From Lepidodermella squamata (Eukaryota > Gastrotricha), in NCBI GenBank assembly GCA_047495785.1, contig JBLDXI010000012.1, forward strand, positions 124,001 through 188,000: 64,000 bases of DNA, read 5' to 3'. This document shows positions 46,166-56,073 of this stretch, in pieces. The translations under genes and the position numbers were made by a program. Each line of letters starts with the position of its first letter. Position 1 is the stretch's first letter. The notes beneath the pieces were generated by a model that was given only the letters and a program-made list of their open reading frames with translations, was not told the origin of the DNA and searched no databases.

Positions 46166-47099
46166 ATGGATATGATTATTTTAATAATTTCAAGTTTTTG
46201 CCTTCTGGTTTATGGGGCGCCGAATCCTGACATGCCCCCGCCTGCCCCCACGCCATGGGAGCAAAGAGATAGTATGATTATGGGGATGGCTCAGAAGCTG
46301 ATATCTCACTATAAGGAAGATCCAACCAACGCGAAAGATGCGACATGTTTGTCCCAACTCGGCGACAACCAAGTCGTAGAATTTGTCATCGACCTGGCGC
46401 CTTCGCCTGCCAGTGACGCAACAGATCGAATGGTCAACGACCACCCGTTGAAGTTTCTGATAGGCGGGCAGCTGAAAGACGCAACCGAAGCGTACTTTGA
46501 GACGATTCAAATGTTTTTGGATGACGTGACAGTTGGGATGAAGCCTGAGCAAACGAGCGCTGTAATTGTGGATGGCAGCCTTAAATACTACATTCGAGGA
46601 CGATCGGTCAATGCCTCTGGGGATAAGGATAAAGAACCTGACAATATGGCCGATTTGTTGGTTCTTTACCCAAAAATGACGAACTACGTCGAGGACAGTC
46701 CTTATAAGGAATATTGGACTAACAACCTTGGCCGAATGGTTCGTCTGGCTCTTGAGGCTAGAAACAATGGCCTTCCTCTCGGTAAAATAATCCACCTTAA
46801 TTTTCATGAATTTTTGAAATTTATTTCAAGGCCTGGGCAAGAAGGATTCGAATCTGAAGCCGATCTTTCGTGTCGTTATCACTGATGGAGCATCTGGATT
46901 AGCTGTAACTGATTTGACCGATGATCCGGGCATTACCTATGTCGTCGACGTTGGGAATCGGCGCTGCTTGAATAAACTAACTGCCGATCTTATCCTGAAG
47001 ATGCCCGGTGTTTACGATGCAGATAGCCTGCTGAAAATGGCTTTCCTGCCGAGAACCTTGCGATACCTCGCTTGCAAAACTGGCATTCGAGGCCAGTGA
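46166..47099 (+). CDS. Secreted divergent von Willebrand factor A-like protein
   Basis: The CDS joins 46166..46781 and 46831..47099 across a 49 bp intron (294 aa). Signal peptide 1-17, then a Pro-rich stretch. V-V-E-F-V-I-D-L-A-P-S (70-80) occupies the place of the vWA first strand and metal site (D-x-S-x-S), here D-x-A-x-S, so the metal-binding site is probably impaired. V-R-L-A-L-E-A-R-N-N-G and P-I-F-R-V-V-I-T-D-G-A-S-G (216-228) match the helix and strand around the vWA T-D-G box, followed by I-T-Y-V-V-D-V-G-N. Only three cysteines after the signal peptide. vWA proteins mediate extracellular adhesion; the ligand here is unknown. The fold call rests on motif order and not on a search. Confidence 0.75.
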
Positions 47100-47500
47100 A
47101 AATTCCCAGTAATAATCCTAAAAAAATGACAAATATCTCGTTTTCATTCGTGTTTTTATCAGTGTTCCTCTTCGTTTTAGCTTTACTTAATTGCTCCTGA
47201 TTAGAATTATTAATAAATTAGTGTGTTTGAAAGGGCGAAAAGACACAAATTTGCCTAAAACTATCCGAGATGAATTCTAAGTCAAGATCACCCCAATATT
47301 AAAAGGCGATTATTTTCCAATTATAGGATAACGCTATAAAACTACTGATATCAGATTCGGATTCCTCGATGCGGGTTACCCCTTGTGATCAACATGGCGT
47401 TGTACGGATCCGCCAAATTGTACACTTTAAATGGCGATTTTTGTTATAAATTGTCGACAATTCACGGTTGTACACTTTCAATGTGACATATATATACATA
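47100..47500. other. Intergenic, nothing recognised
   Basis: 3' flank of the vWA-like gene. 'gttgtacacttt' or close variants occur at about 47418 and 47467. No gene. Confidence 0.35.
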
Positions 47501-48446
47501 CAGTAAAAGTGGTGTAAACCGGAGTCGTCTAAACCGGAATTTCTCTAAACCGGACGGATTTCAGTGGCTCTTGCAGAAAGTGTGGACTTTACATAATAAA
47601 TTTGTCGTCTAAACCGGACTCTGTAAACCGGAATTTTCCTAATTCGGAGCGATTTTAGACGTGGGAAGGTTAAAAAGTCCGGTTTAGACCCTTTTTTACT
47701 TGTTTTTCGTCATTTTCAAAACGCTTGGAACCCGGCTCTTCCGAGGCGTTAACCTTGGTGTTGCTTATGAAGCTTATGACAGCCAAGTTTGGATGATCCA
47801 CTGCGCCACCTCTGCTTATGAAATATAATGACGATTAACTCCTGCTTATATACTTTTTTGTGAATAATACGATATCCCTTGTTACAAGATCTAATTGATC
47901 AGTGAATACCTAAATCAAGGTAGTGGATTGGGATTTTTGGGAGTTTCAGGAACTTCCGCGAATTCCAAATGAAAAAATGCCGGCTAAATCGTAGGCCGAA
48001 CCTAGCCGAAACATTTAGTTCGACATAGTTCGGCCAGGATTTATAATTATTGACGTTGTAAAATGAATCTAAAAAATGCGGACTCTAGCAAGTTCTGATA
48101 TGCGTAATTAGTTCGGCCAAGCACGGCTATGTCAAAAATTGGTCGTCCACGATCCTCCACGCCCGAAAATGTTTGACCACATCTCAAAACGTTCGGCCAG
48201 GTTCGACCAGGCAAAACGTGCTTCGACTAGGTTCGGCCAAAACGGGTTCGACCAATTGGTGCCGATGGGGCAGGAAATATAGTTTTTTTCATTCTTAAAT
48301 CTGCTATTAACCGTATTATCTAAGCGCAAATTTAGACTTCGATTTCCTAAGCCGGACTTAGTCCGGTGGTCGTATAGACCGGATTCGCTCTAAACCGGAC
48401 GATTTTGCCTGGCGCGCTGCTAGTCCGGTTTACACGACTTTTACTG
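47501..48446. mobile_element. Pogo/Tc1-type non-autonomous element with CAGT ends
   Basis: The left end 'cagtaaaagtggtgtaaacc' (47501-47520) and right end 'tccggtttacacgacttttactg' (48424-48446) are inverted repeats with one or two mismatches, each flanked by TA (47499-47500, 48447-48448). CAGT termini and TA target duplication are typical of pogo/Tigger-type Tc1-mariner elements. Many extra 'taaaccgga' words lie inside both ends, and 'gttcggcca' words in the centre (about 48018-48240). No transposase frame, hence a 946 bp MITE-like copy. Confidence 0.78.
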
Positions 48447-48448
48447 TA

Positions 48449-49371
48449 TATATATAGTACTAGTTCAGGAGCCATAGTAGGAGTCAAAAGGAGCCATAGG
48501 AGCCAAGATCAAAACCTCTGCTAATAATCGATTTCCCCAACATCCATTATAAGTTCGAAGTCCAATTATCTATGGCCTATAGTTTTAAAAGCTGTTCGTT
48601 TTCAGCTTTACACAGCTCTGCAAGGTCCAAAGATGGCAATTTTCTCATCTTCGTATCGATTTGTGTTTTAGCTGTCAAGGAACTAGGAAACGGGGCGAAC
48701 TAACACAACCTAAAATTCGTTCAATCTTTGGAACAAATCTCAAGCGGTTGAAAATGTTCCCTTCCTAAACCAGACCACATTACTCAATTTAGGCCAGATT
48801 GTTGGATTTTGGATGAAATTTTCTTATTTATCGAATTTCAAAAATGTCCTGAACGAAAATGTGTTTTCGAATTTTCCCCAAGATTCGTGGTCAAATAAAA
48901 ATAAATTTAGACTAAATTATCCTAATTTTTCCACTTCAATTCATTCTTCATTAGATTACTGCATTGGCTTTTGAAATTATTAATCATTTGAAAATTTGAC
49001 TTAATCTGCTTCAGAACCGAAAAATTATTAATTTTGCTTCGATTTCGGCTTTGAATGCTATGCAAGATAGCTTATTTGACCACAGTGTGAATGCATTTGG
49101 ACTATTTGGACTATAGAAGACAGAAGACCGTAATAAAAAAATATGGGCTGATGATTAATCCCTGCTTCATTTTCCAGTACATACACACCAAATTCCTACT
49201 GAGCTGCGCAAAAGAAGAGAAGGATGGAGAACGCAATACTTTTTATGCGTGTATATTCACTGAGCTGCAGCTCCCCTATGATCATCGTATACATCAGCCG
49301 TTGGTATTAATAAATACGCAAGACTCTGCATTCATTTTTTCTTCTGCGCCCGCATTTTTCGCCTCTCAAGC
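48449..49371. other. Intergenic, about 0.9 kb, no supported gene
   Basis: Starts with 'ggagccatagtaggagtcaaaaggagccataggagcc', a short imperfect tandem tract (about 48469-48505). The frame at 49091-49516 is a shadow overlapping the kinase start. Confidence 0.35.
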
Positions 49372-52203
49372 ATGTTCACCGCAAGCGATCAGTACGAGGT
49401 TAAGCGACAATTGGGCAGTGGTGGCTTCGGTTTCGCCTACCTGGTTCAGCAGCGAGGTGTTGCCGAAAATGGCTACGTCAACGAACGGCTCTACGTCATT
49501 AAGGAGGTTAATCTAGCCCGGTTGGAAGCAAGTTACGCCGGCGATGAGGCGAATCAGGCCAAAGTTCGTAAATACACGTTCGACGAGGCTGAAATTATGA
49601 AATCGCTCGATAATCGTAATATCGTCAAAGTTTACAGCTCATTTCTCGAGGGCGATATTTTTCGAATTGCCATGGAGTACTGCGACTCTGGCACGTTGAA
49701 AGATGTGATAATAGCTCAACGCGGCGTGCCATTTGCCGAAACGCAAATTCGCCACTGGATGGCTCAATTGGTCACGACGTTGAAATTTCTGCATAATCGA
49801 AGAATTTTACATCGAGATGTCAAAGCTGAGAATGTCTTCCTAGCCGCTAATAAAACTATAGTCAAGCTCGGTGATTTCGGCATAGCTAAATCGATGAATA
49901 AGTAATGCTGGTAAAAATTAATACATTTTTATTAATTTTTTCTGGATTTTTCAGCACCTCAGTCGGCCACACTTTCATAGGGACTCCTACCCATATGCCT
50001 CCTGAATTACTTCGCGGTGAAGATTACACTTACAAGTCAGAAGTTTGGGCCCTTGGAGTGCTACTTTACGAATTAATCGCTCAACGTTTACCTGTAAATT
50101 GCGAAAAAAATCCCAACAACATTTTTTGGATATTTTCCCAATTTTTCAGTTTACCGGAAATAATTTTGGAATAATATTTCAGCTCATCATGGGGTGAGTT
50201 ATGCCTCTGTAAAAATTTTTGAAATATTTTTTGTCAATTTTTCTAGACCTGAGCCAGCGCCGTCCTTGCCAACCTCATACAGCTCGGATCTCCGAGAACT
50301 CGTTGAGAACAAAATGCTCAACAAAAATATGGAAGAGCGGCCAACAATGTTGGAAATTATCGGCGAATCTTTTATACTTCAAACCATCGCAGAGATGGCA
50401 AATTTTCAAAAATCTCATCACCCAGCTCCAGTGGCAGTCATCATCCAGCCAGAGGTTCCACAAGTGCCAAGCAATCCGTCTAGACCTGTAAGCGTTTTTG
50501 GATTTTGGTCAAAAACCTATAAAGAGGATTCCAACACCAAATTTATCGAAAATTATGTGTTTGAATTTCAATTTTTTTGTTATCCGGCCAACCGATACTC
50601 CTCACTATTCCGCACATTTTCCGCCAATTAAGACTTGAAAATACATTTCTGTCCGCAGGGCCGATATCGATTTGAAGTATCGATTTCGAAAATAAGTGAT
50701 TTTTCCGATATTAGCTTTCTAGGAAGCCAATATTTAAAAGTCTCCACAGCGTGTAAAATGAGATGCGAAGTCATATCTCATGGCCAGAAAAATCTTAGAA
50801 AAAGTCTAAAACGCCGTAAGAATAGTAATCAGGTATGTCTCATGTGAAAGAGATTAAAAAAATCCGAAGAAATTTAATCCAACCAGGTAAAAACCAAACT
50901 ACCGAACCATTTACCATCAGGATTTTTAGGGTTTTCTCCAGTAAGTTTTCGATTTCTTCGGTAAAATCGTGGATAAAGGATGGACGATTCTCCCCGTGGG
51001 CTTAATTTCAAAAAATTAGGTCAATGTCTTTAAGGTTTTTTTGAAATTACAAAATGATTGCACTACTTATGGTACACACTGTACACACCCGAGGGTACCA
51101 GGCAGGCAGCCTTTCATAAAAACCGGGGTCATAATGTTATCATTATAGATCAAAAGAGAAAATTTTGAAATTGCAAAAAATCGAACAATTTAGTGCTGGA
51201 ATTTTAACTTTATTAGCGCAAATATTTTACGCTTTTTTTTAATAAGGTGCATGACCTGTTAAAAGCTGCGCAAGACGGAGATTTGCTAACAGTACGTGAC
51301 ATAGTCACATCGTTCAATCAAGATCAGCTGACGTCACCTGAAACGTGGTCACGAGCCCCGGGAAATGCAGACAACGACACCCCGCTTCACTTAGCAGCCT
51401 GGCGTGACCAGATCGACGCTGTCAAGCTAATGTGGCCCCAGATGTCAGGACTAGCAGTATGGCAAAACAACGACAAACAGGCGCCGATTCATTTAGCCGC
51501 CCTCAGTAATGCGAAACGCGTCGTCGAGTTTTTCCTAGAACAAAAGCCGGAAATTGTCGAGCTGAAAAGTGATTATCTAGGCCGAAATGCTTTACACGCC
51601 GCTGCCGAGCGTGGACACCTTGATCTATGCAAAATTCTTGTCTCAAAATTTAAGGCGGATGTTTTCGCTAAGACAAATCAGGAAGATGGGGAGAAACTAG
51701 CCATTCATCTCGCTGCATTTTGCGGCCATGTTAATATCGTCAAATTCCTACTTGAAACTTGCCCGTATCTGATCGATGCTCGAACTGGAGATGGCGATTG
51801 GCCTATTCATTTGGCTGCAATTGGAGGTCAGGTTAAAGTCGTCGAATTCCTCATATTACAGCGAGGGTTGAATCCTAATGTTAGGAATGACAAATACGGA
51901 AGAACAGCTCTTCACCTAGCCTGCGAATTCGGCCATCTTGAACTCGTCGAACGATTAGTCCTTACCCTAAAAGCTGACATTTGGGCTGAGACTAAGGTTG
52001 AAGATTTCAAAAAATTGCCGATTCACATGGCGGCGTGGCAGGGCAGATTTGATATTGTCAGATTCCTGATTGGTTACCAGCCTAAACTTGCCGATGCGAA
52101 GGATTCTCAGGGCTTCACGCCGTTACTACGAGCTCAAGCAAGTGGAGAAATCAATCAAGCGAGACAGATTGTCGATTATCTAGAATCTCTACCACCGATA
52201 TGA
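49372..52203 (+). CDS. NEK-like protein kinase with C-terminal ankyrin repeats
   Basis: The CDS joins 49372..49901, 49955..50093, 50150..50193, 50247..50487 and 51247..52203 (636 aa); all phases agree. Kinase domain about 8-268: G-S-G-G-F-G (15-20), Lys in V-I-K-E-V (43), H-R-D-V-K-A-E-N (143-150), D-F-G-I-A-K (165-170), G-T-P-T-H-M-P-P-E (185-193), and a C lobe with L-P-T-S-Y-S-S-D-L and E-R-P-T. The style is that of NIMA-related (NEK) kinases, cytoplasmic Ser/Thr kinases linked to cilia and mitosis. The last exon encodes about seven ankyrin repeats (D-T-P-L-H-L-A-A, R-N-A-L-H-A-A-A, R-T-A-L-H-L-A-C and others). The acceptor before it (taataag) is weak and that 759 bp intron holds a dispersed repeat, so two separate genes remain possible. 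Confidence 0.82.
50655..51230 (+). repeat. ATCGAT-rich dispersed repeat, copy B, inside the kinase intron
   Basis: 50657-50740 matches 56962-57030 ('gccgatatcgatt..aagtatcgatttt', 'tgatttttccgat'), and 51145-51215 matches 57118-57195 ('gatcaaaa..', 'aaaatcg', 'tttagtgctgga'). The two matching ends surround unrelated DNA, as if another sequence had entered the repeat. This accounts for the unusual length of the intron. Confidence 0.6.
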
Positions 52204-52227
52204 ATTTTTATTCAATGACCGAGCCTT

Positions 52228-52233
52228 AATAAA
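52228..52233 (+). terminator. Polyadenylation signal of the kinase-ankyrin gene
   Basis: AATAAA 25 bp past the stop; the convergent gene at 52292 ends 58 bp further on. Confidence 0.6.
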
Positions 52234-52291
52234 ATGACAATTTTTTGAATAATCTAAAATATTTTATCTACGTCCTCCGGGTTGCGATTGT

Positions 52292-52678
52292 TTACATTCG
52301 CGACCTTGCAAAGTAGCGTTGACGGCTGCCGGCTTGAACAGGAATTACTTGCCCCGGTTCAGCGGCTTGATCCTTGGTTTCGTTGTTTCCAGCGCCATCA
52401 GTTACGCGGAAAGGGCGGCCATTGATGAATCGAATAGGGACGTAGCTGTTAGACCGATCGTCAGTCTCCTCCTCCTCCTGAGGTTCGTCGTAAGTTTTCG
52501 GGGCGATAACGTTTCCAAATAATGGCTTGTTATTCTGGCGGTTATTAAGGAAGATGCGGAAAAAAGCTTCCTCATCAACAGGTCGAACGTCGTCGCTTAG
52601 AAAATCATCATCATCAGCTGAGGCGTGTTTGAAAATCACGCAAAGCACAAAAACAGCGTAATAGCCCAAAAATTGCAT
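52292..52678 (-). CDS. Small secreted protein, GRP-motif family, extended tail
   Basis: 128 aa from the ATG at 52678 (signal peptide 1-21). Acidic mature N terminus (A-D-D-D-D-F-L-S-D-D). E-E-E-E-T-D-D-R (68-75) precedes Y-V-P-I-R-F-I-N-G-R-P-F-R-V-T-D-G (79-95), a clear signature, but 33 further residues follow (ending R-Q-R-Y-F-A-R-S-R-M). Either the stop codon was lost from an ancestor with terminal motif or the tail is cleaved. Convergent with the kinase gene. Confidence 0.83.
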   Translation of the reverse strand: MQFLGYYAVFVLCVIFKHASADDDDFLSDDVRPVDEEAFFRIFLNNRQNNKPLFGNVIAPKTYDEPQEEEETDDRSNSYVPIRFINGRPFRVTDGAGNNETKDQAAEPGQVIPVQAGSRQRYFARSRM

Positions 52679-53135
52679 AATAACAAATCTTGAGAAATAT
52701 ATATCAAGCGATAAACCTAGAAAAACACACAATTCTGCGAAAGTCGAAGATCAAAAATGGCAGATGAATAAAAAAAGATGATCATATTCCATTAGGATAA
52801 TCTCCCATGGGTGACCATTAGTTGTTTTTTTCGAGAGCCTAAAAGCCTGTAATGTTTCGCCTATCGATTTCATGCGGCTAAATGTATTCGTTCTCGACGT
52901 GACGTAGGCGAAAAAACGTAAGTCATTACAGCGTGACCCAAATTTAATTGCCGATGATCGTATCAATTACGCGCTCATTGACGCGTGAAAAATGTTCCGC
53001 CTGAGTTCCACAAAATGAAAAAAATGCTCCGTTTATTTCGCCCTCATGATTCAGAAATCAATATATTATGTATTTTTTTTAATTAAAATATTTCCTAAAA
53101 TGCTTATTAGCTAAGGATATTGTGGGTGATTTTTT
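52679..53135. other. Intergenic, nothing recognised
   Basis: Frame 52751-52966 has no signal peptide. 'tttatttcgccc' near 53033 and AT-rich DNA; no repeat. Confidence 0.35.
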
Positions 53136-53492
53136 TTAATAATTGTTGTTGTAGACTTTGTAAGGTCGGCCATCGATTACTTTCATCTGATAGCCATTTT
53201 TCGAATTTCCGCCGATCGCATATTGCTGTCGCCGCCTGTTGACGATAGGGCCGTCGTAGTTGTCCTCGTTATTGAGGTAGAGGGTGGCAGCTGGACCGGT
53301 TCTTAGTCCAAGACCGCTTCTTCGCCGATTTCCGAAAATTCCGCCGCCGCCCATTCGAAGGACGTTGAATCGGTTAGCGGACGGTAGGACCAAATCGGCA
53401 TCGGGCATGTCGCATCTCACCTCGATAATTTGCAGCAAAATCAAGCTGCTAAGAAGAGTTAGAGAGATACAGGATGCAGCAGACTGATGCAT
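53136..53492 (-). CDS. Small secreted protein, GRP-motif family
   Basis: 118 aa. Signal peptide 1-27 (V-R-C). Gly/Arg-rich segment with N-R-R-R-S-G (55-60) and N-R-R-R-Q-Q (85-90). The C terminus is Y-Q-M-K-V-I-D-G-R-P-Y-K-V-Y-N-N-N-Y (101-118), the signature with Val for Trp/Phe and Asp-Gly in the turn, which also resembles the L-I-D-G of the SAE/DG group. Two tribasic sites could release a 30-residue end peptide. Confidence 0.84.
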   Translation of the reverse strand: MHQSAASCISLTLLSSLILLQIIEVRCDMPDADLVLPSANRFNVLRMGGGGIFGNRRRSGLGLRTGPAATLYLNNEDNYDGPIVNRRRQQYAIGGNSKNGYQMKVIDGRPYKVYNNNY

Positions 53493-54526
53493 TTTTTCAG
53501 CGAAAATTATATTCTAGAAAAAAAACAGAAAAATTAGAAATTTCGACATGCCAAAGGCGCGTAATGATTAGTGCACTTTGAAATACTTGATCTTCTATTT
53601 TAAGGGCCGCGGGCCATTTGCGTAGGGTGTTTTGGTCAATACTTATGAAATGATTGACATAAAGAAGAGAAGCGCTACTTAATTTTATTCAAATCGACAC
53701 TTTCCCAAGAAAAACTAACATGGCGCGTGGGCATATATTTGGTGGTAGGAAATTATGAGTCAGGCGATGAAACAGGCCCAGGGTCTTCTATATAACAACT
53801 ATTCCGACGAGGATTAAATCGGCATTACAGTTAGCGAGAGGGATAAGCCAAACAATAATATATTTTTACAACAGTTTTCACCAAAAAAAGGAAATGAAGG
53901 GGAAAATTTAAGCAAGCGTGGATGAGTGTTCGATATTTTCAAAGATTGTTTACGAGTATTGAGTTCATTTCTCATGCGATTTATTATTAAGGAATCGAAA
54001 TAAACCAATCTATAATAGCTGGATATCACGCGAGGACATGGCCGGATGTTCGCAAAGGATACTCATATCCTGTGAAATTGACCCACGTCCGCACGTGATT
54101 AAGCAGTCGACTTATTTCAAATAGGTGATGTGTCCATTTTGGCTCAGGTCAGAATATTTAGCACTGCCTGAGAGAGTTTAGGTACTTTGACAGACCGAGA
54201 AACGAGGTAAAAATCGTAAAAATTAAATTATTTGAAAAATATCAGATCTTTCTGAAGCAGCGATGTTCTAATATAACAGGCTATAAAACCCGCCATGAAA
54301 CTGTTCAACTTGACTTGAATCTAATTATGCAAAATTGGCATTCTGTATAAAAAAATCAAGAGAGTGAAGAAAACGTGACAGCATCACAATATTATTTTCT
54401 TTTTTTGATCATTCGATTTTGAAAAATTCAAATTTTTCTTTTTTAATTGTTTATATAAAACATACGAAGTTATTTCTTATATATTGTTTTGATAAAATTG
54501 TTTTTTTTCCAAATTTAGGATTTCGG
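53493..54526. other. Intergenic, about 1 kb, no supported gene
   Basis: AT-rich DNA. The minus frame at 53814-54029 has no signal peptide. Nothing further recognised. Confidence 0.35.
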
Positions 54527-54609
54527 GTTAGAGGTTAAGGTTTTCAGAGTCAGGGTTAGGGTTTTGGGGATAGGATATGATTAAGGCTGAGGTTAGGGTT
54601 AGGGTTAGC
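54527..54609 (+). repeat. Degenerate interstitial telomere-like TTAGGG tract
   Basis: 'ggttaggg' or near copies recur at about 54527, 54533, 54554, 54590, 54596 and 54602, the last two being exact 'ttagggttaggg'. This is the vertebrate-type telomere repeat shared by many deuterostomes and lophotrochozoans. It sits in a gene-free stretch and is too short for a chromosome end. Confidence 0.7.
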
Positions 54610-54929
54610 CGAATTGACAGGAAAATTTGCTACTGCGTCGACAAAAGGCTCAAAATTGAGAGTTAAAAACGATTGAGGTCAAAATGTAAATTCCAGTCTT
54701 GATGATTTCAGCAAAGCGTGGGAACATTTTATAACCTCAAATTAATTACGATAAGAATAGAATGTACTGGGAATTAAAAACCTCCAATCACTCAGGTGGG
54801 AGGAGATACCGGTGAGAATAACTTCATTCCGCTTGCCTGTAATATTGTCTCTTTTTACTCGAAATCGAAATCAAGGGGTTCAAAATTTAGTTAATTATCA
54901 CAAATTATATTAGGATGTTCCTGTTCCTG
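54610..54929. other. Intergenic, nothing recognised
   Basis: No open frame or repeat of note between the TTAGGG-like tract and the next gene. Confidence 0.35.
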
Positions 54930-55217
54930 TTAGTCATCATTGATTCTCCGCATTAGGTTGTAGGCGTAGCGAGCCTTGGCGAAATTGAGGGGCGTAAATC
55001 GTTGCCGATTGCCATTTTGCAATCGCCTTGCATCAGGGCTTTTCGATTTCGCCTTCTCCTTCACGCTGTTTGGATCGAAGAAATACCCACCACTGTCATC
55101 GTAAGATCGCCTATTACGAAGAAGGCTACTGGTGGCTGATACTTGATTATCGCTGATAAAAATCAGACAGATTAAACCCAAAATTAGACGGGAGAATAAA
55201 GTCCTGAAAATTCTCAT
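54930..55217 (-). CDS. Small secreted basic protein, no clear family
   Basis: 95 aa. Signal peptide 1 to about 28. R-N-R-R-S-Y-D-D-S-G-G-Y-F-F-D-P-N (34-50) combines a dibasic site, acidic step and aromatic G-Y-F-F-D-P, faintly like the Y-Y-L-I-D-G box. The C-terminal half is basic (K-E-K-A-K-S-K-S; R-R-L-Q-N-G-N-R-Q-R) and ends A-Y-N-L-M-R-R-I-N-D-D. No cysteine after the signal peptide. Confidence 0.72.
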   Translation of the reverse strand: MRIFRTLFSRLILGLICLIFISDNQVSATSSLLRNRRSYDDSGGYFFDPNSVKEKAKSKSPDARRLQNGNRQRFTPLNFAKARYAYNLMRRINDD

Positions 55218-55406
55218 TTTCCGATCTGCGAAAATTTTTGCTTTGAACCTGATGACTTCATGAAGGGGCCCAAGTAGAACAAAGTTGTAGGCGTAGCAAT
55301 TTAAATTTTATTTCCAAATCAATTAGCTTCAAGTATTTAGCTGCGCAACTTCTGCATGGACAGTGCGATTAGTTGGCGCAAATGGGCTATTTAATTATTA
55401 ATTGCT

Positions 55407-55676
55407 TCATTGGCGACCTCGGAAGACACGGCCTTTTATGAAGCGAATGACGTAAGGCTGCTTCTGCGATGAGGCGGCTGAATTGTCCTCGTATTCAGCG
55501 CTTGGCTTTGTTGTCCAGGGCGACATTGGCTGATCTAGCAATAACAGATCTTCATCATCAGGAATTTCGCCTCGATTTCTGGGACGAAGGTCAAGCCGTT
55601 GTCTGTTTTGCGCAGCCTCGCAGCATGCAAAAATAATTATGAAAATTATAAAAAAATTGAAATTCAAAACTCTCAT
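55407..55676 (-). CDS. Small secreted protein, GRP-motif family
   Basis: 89 aa from the ATG at 55676 (55682 is also in frame). Signal peptide 1-21, very Phe/Ile-rich. Then a basic stretch (R-Q-R-L-D-L-R-P-R-N-R) followed by an acidic one (D-D-E-D-L-L-L-L-D). The protein ends Q-P-Y-V-I-R-F-I-K-G-R-V-F-R-G-R-Q (73-89): the signature with Val for Pro and a terminal F-R-G-R-Q, where G-R would permit amidation. Confidence 0.83.
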   Translation of the reverse strand: MRVLNFNFFIIFIIIFACCEAAQNRQRLDLRPRNRGEIPDDEDLLLLDQPMSPWTTKPSAEYEDNSAASSQKQPYVIRFIKGRVFRGRQ

Positions 55677-55803
55677 CGTCAAAACTGAAAAATGTGATTA
55701 TGCGCCATAAATTTTTAATTTTATTTCTAGGCATGAAAAATTTCATTTCCGCGTGGAAAAATTTGGCAACGATTTTTTACAGGATGTTAGAGTTTGATCG
55801 CCT

Positions 55804-56073
55804 TTATTCGCCGTCGTTATTTTTCAGCCTATACGGCCGTCCGTGGAGAAATCGCAGGTGCGATGGGGGCAGCAGTGCTGCGTCGCCATCCCGGTTACTA
55901 TTTGTTGAATCAACAGCAGCGATTGCTAACTTGACCAGCTGAAACTGCTTGGCTAATCGTCTGTCGTTGAGTTGCTCCGCATCGTCGTCCTCCTCCCAAT
56001 ACGCCCTAACTGCTGGGGCGATAAAAATAGTAAACAATAGCAGCAGCACAGATATTCTAGCGATAAAATGCAT
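55804..56073 (-). CDS. Small secreted protein, GRP-motif family
   Basis: 89 aa. Signal peptide 1-24. The mature N terminus is acidic (Y-W-E-E-D-D-D-A-E). R-R at 38-39 is followed by a short helix (A-K-Q-F-Q-L-V-K-L-A-I-A-A-V). The C terminus is H-L-R-F-L-H-G-R-P-Y-R-L-K-N-N-D-G-E (72-89). It lies next to 55407-55676 in the same orientation, but the two resemble each other only in the motif, as is typical for the family. Confidence 0.84.
   Translation of the reverse strand: MHFIARISVLLLLFTIFIAPAVRAYWEEDDDAEQLNDRRLAKQFQLVKLAIAAVDSTNSNRDGDAALLPPSHLRFLHGRPYRLKNNDGE

Noticed and set aside
46190-46807. 205-codon minus-strand frame opposite the vWA-like gene
   Set aside because: Antisense shadow; the plus strand has signal peptide, intron with consistent phase and fold motifs.
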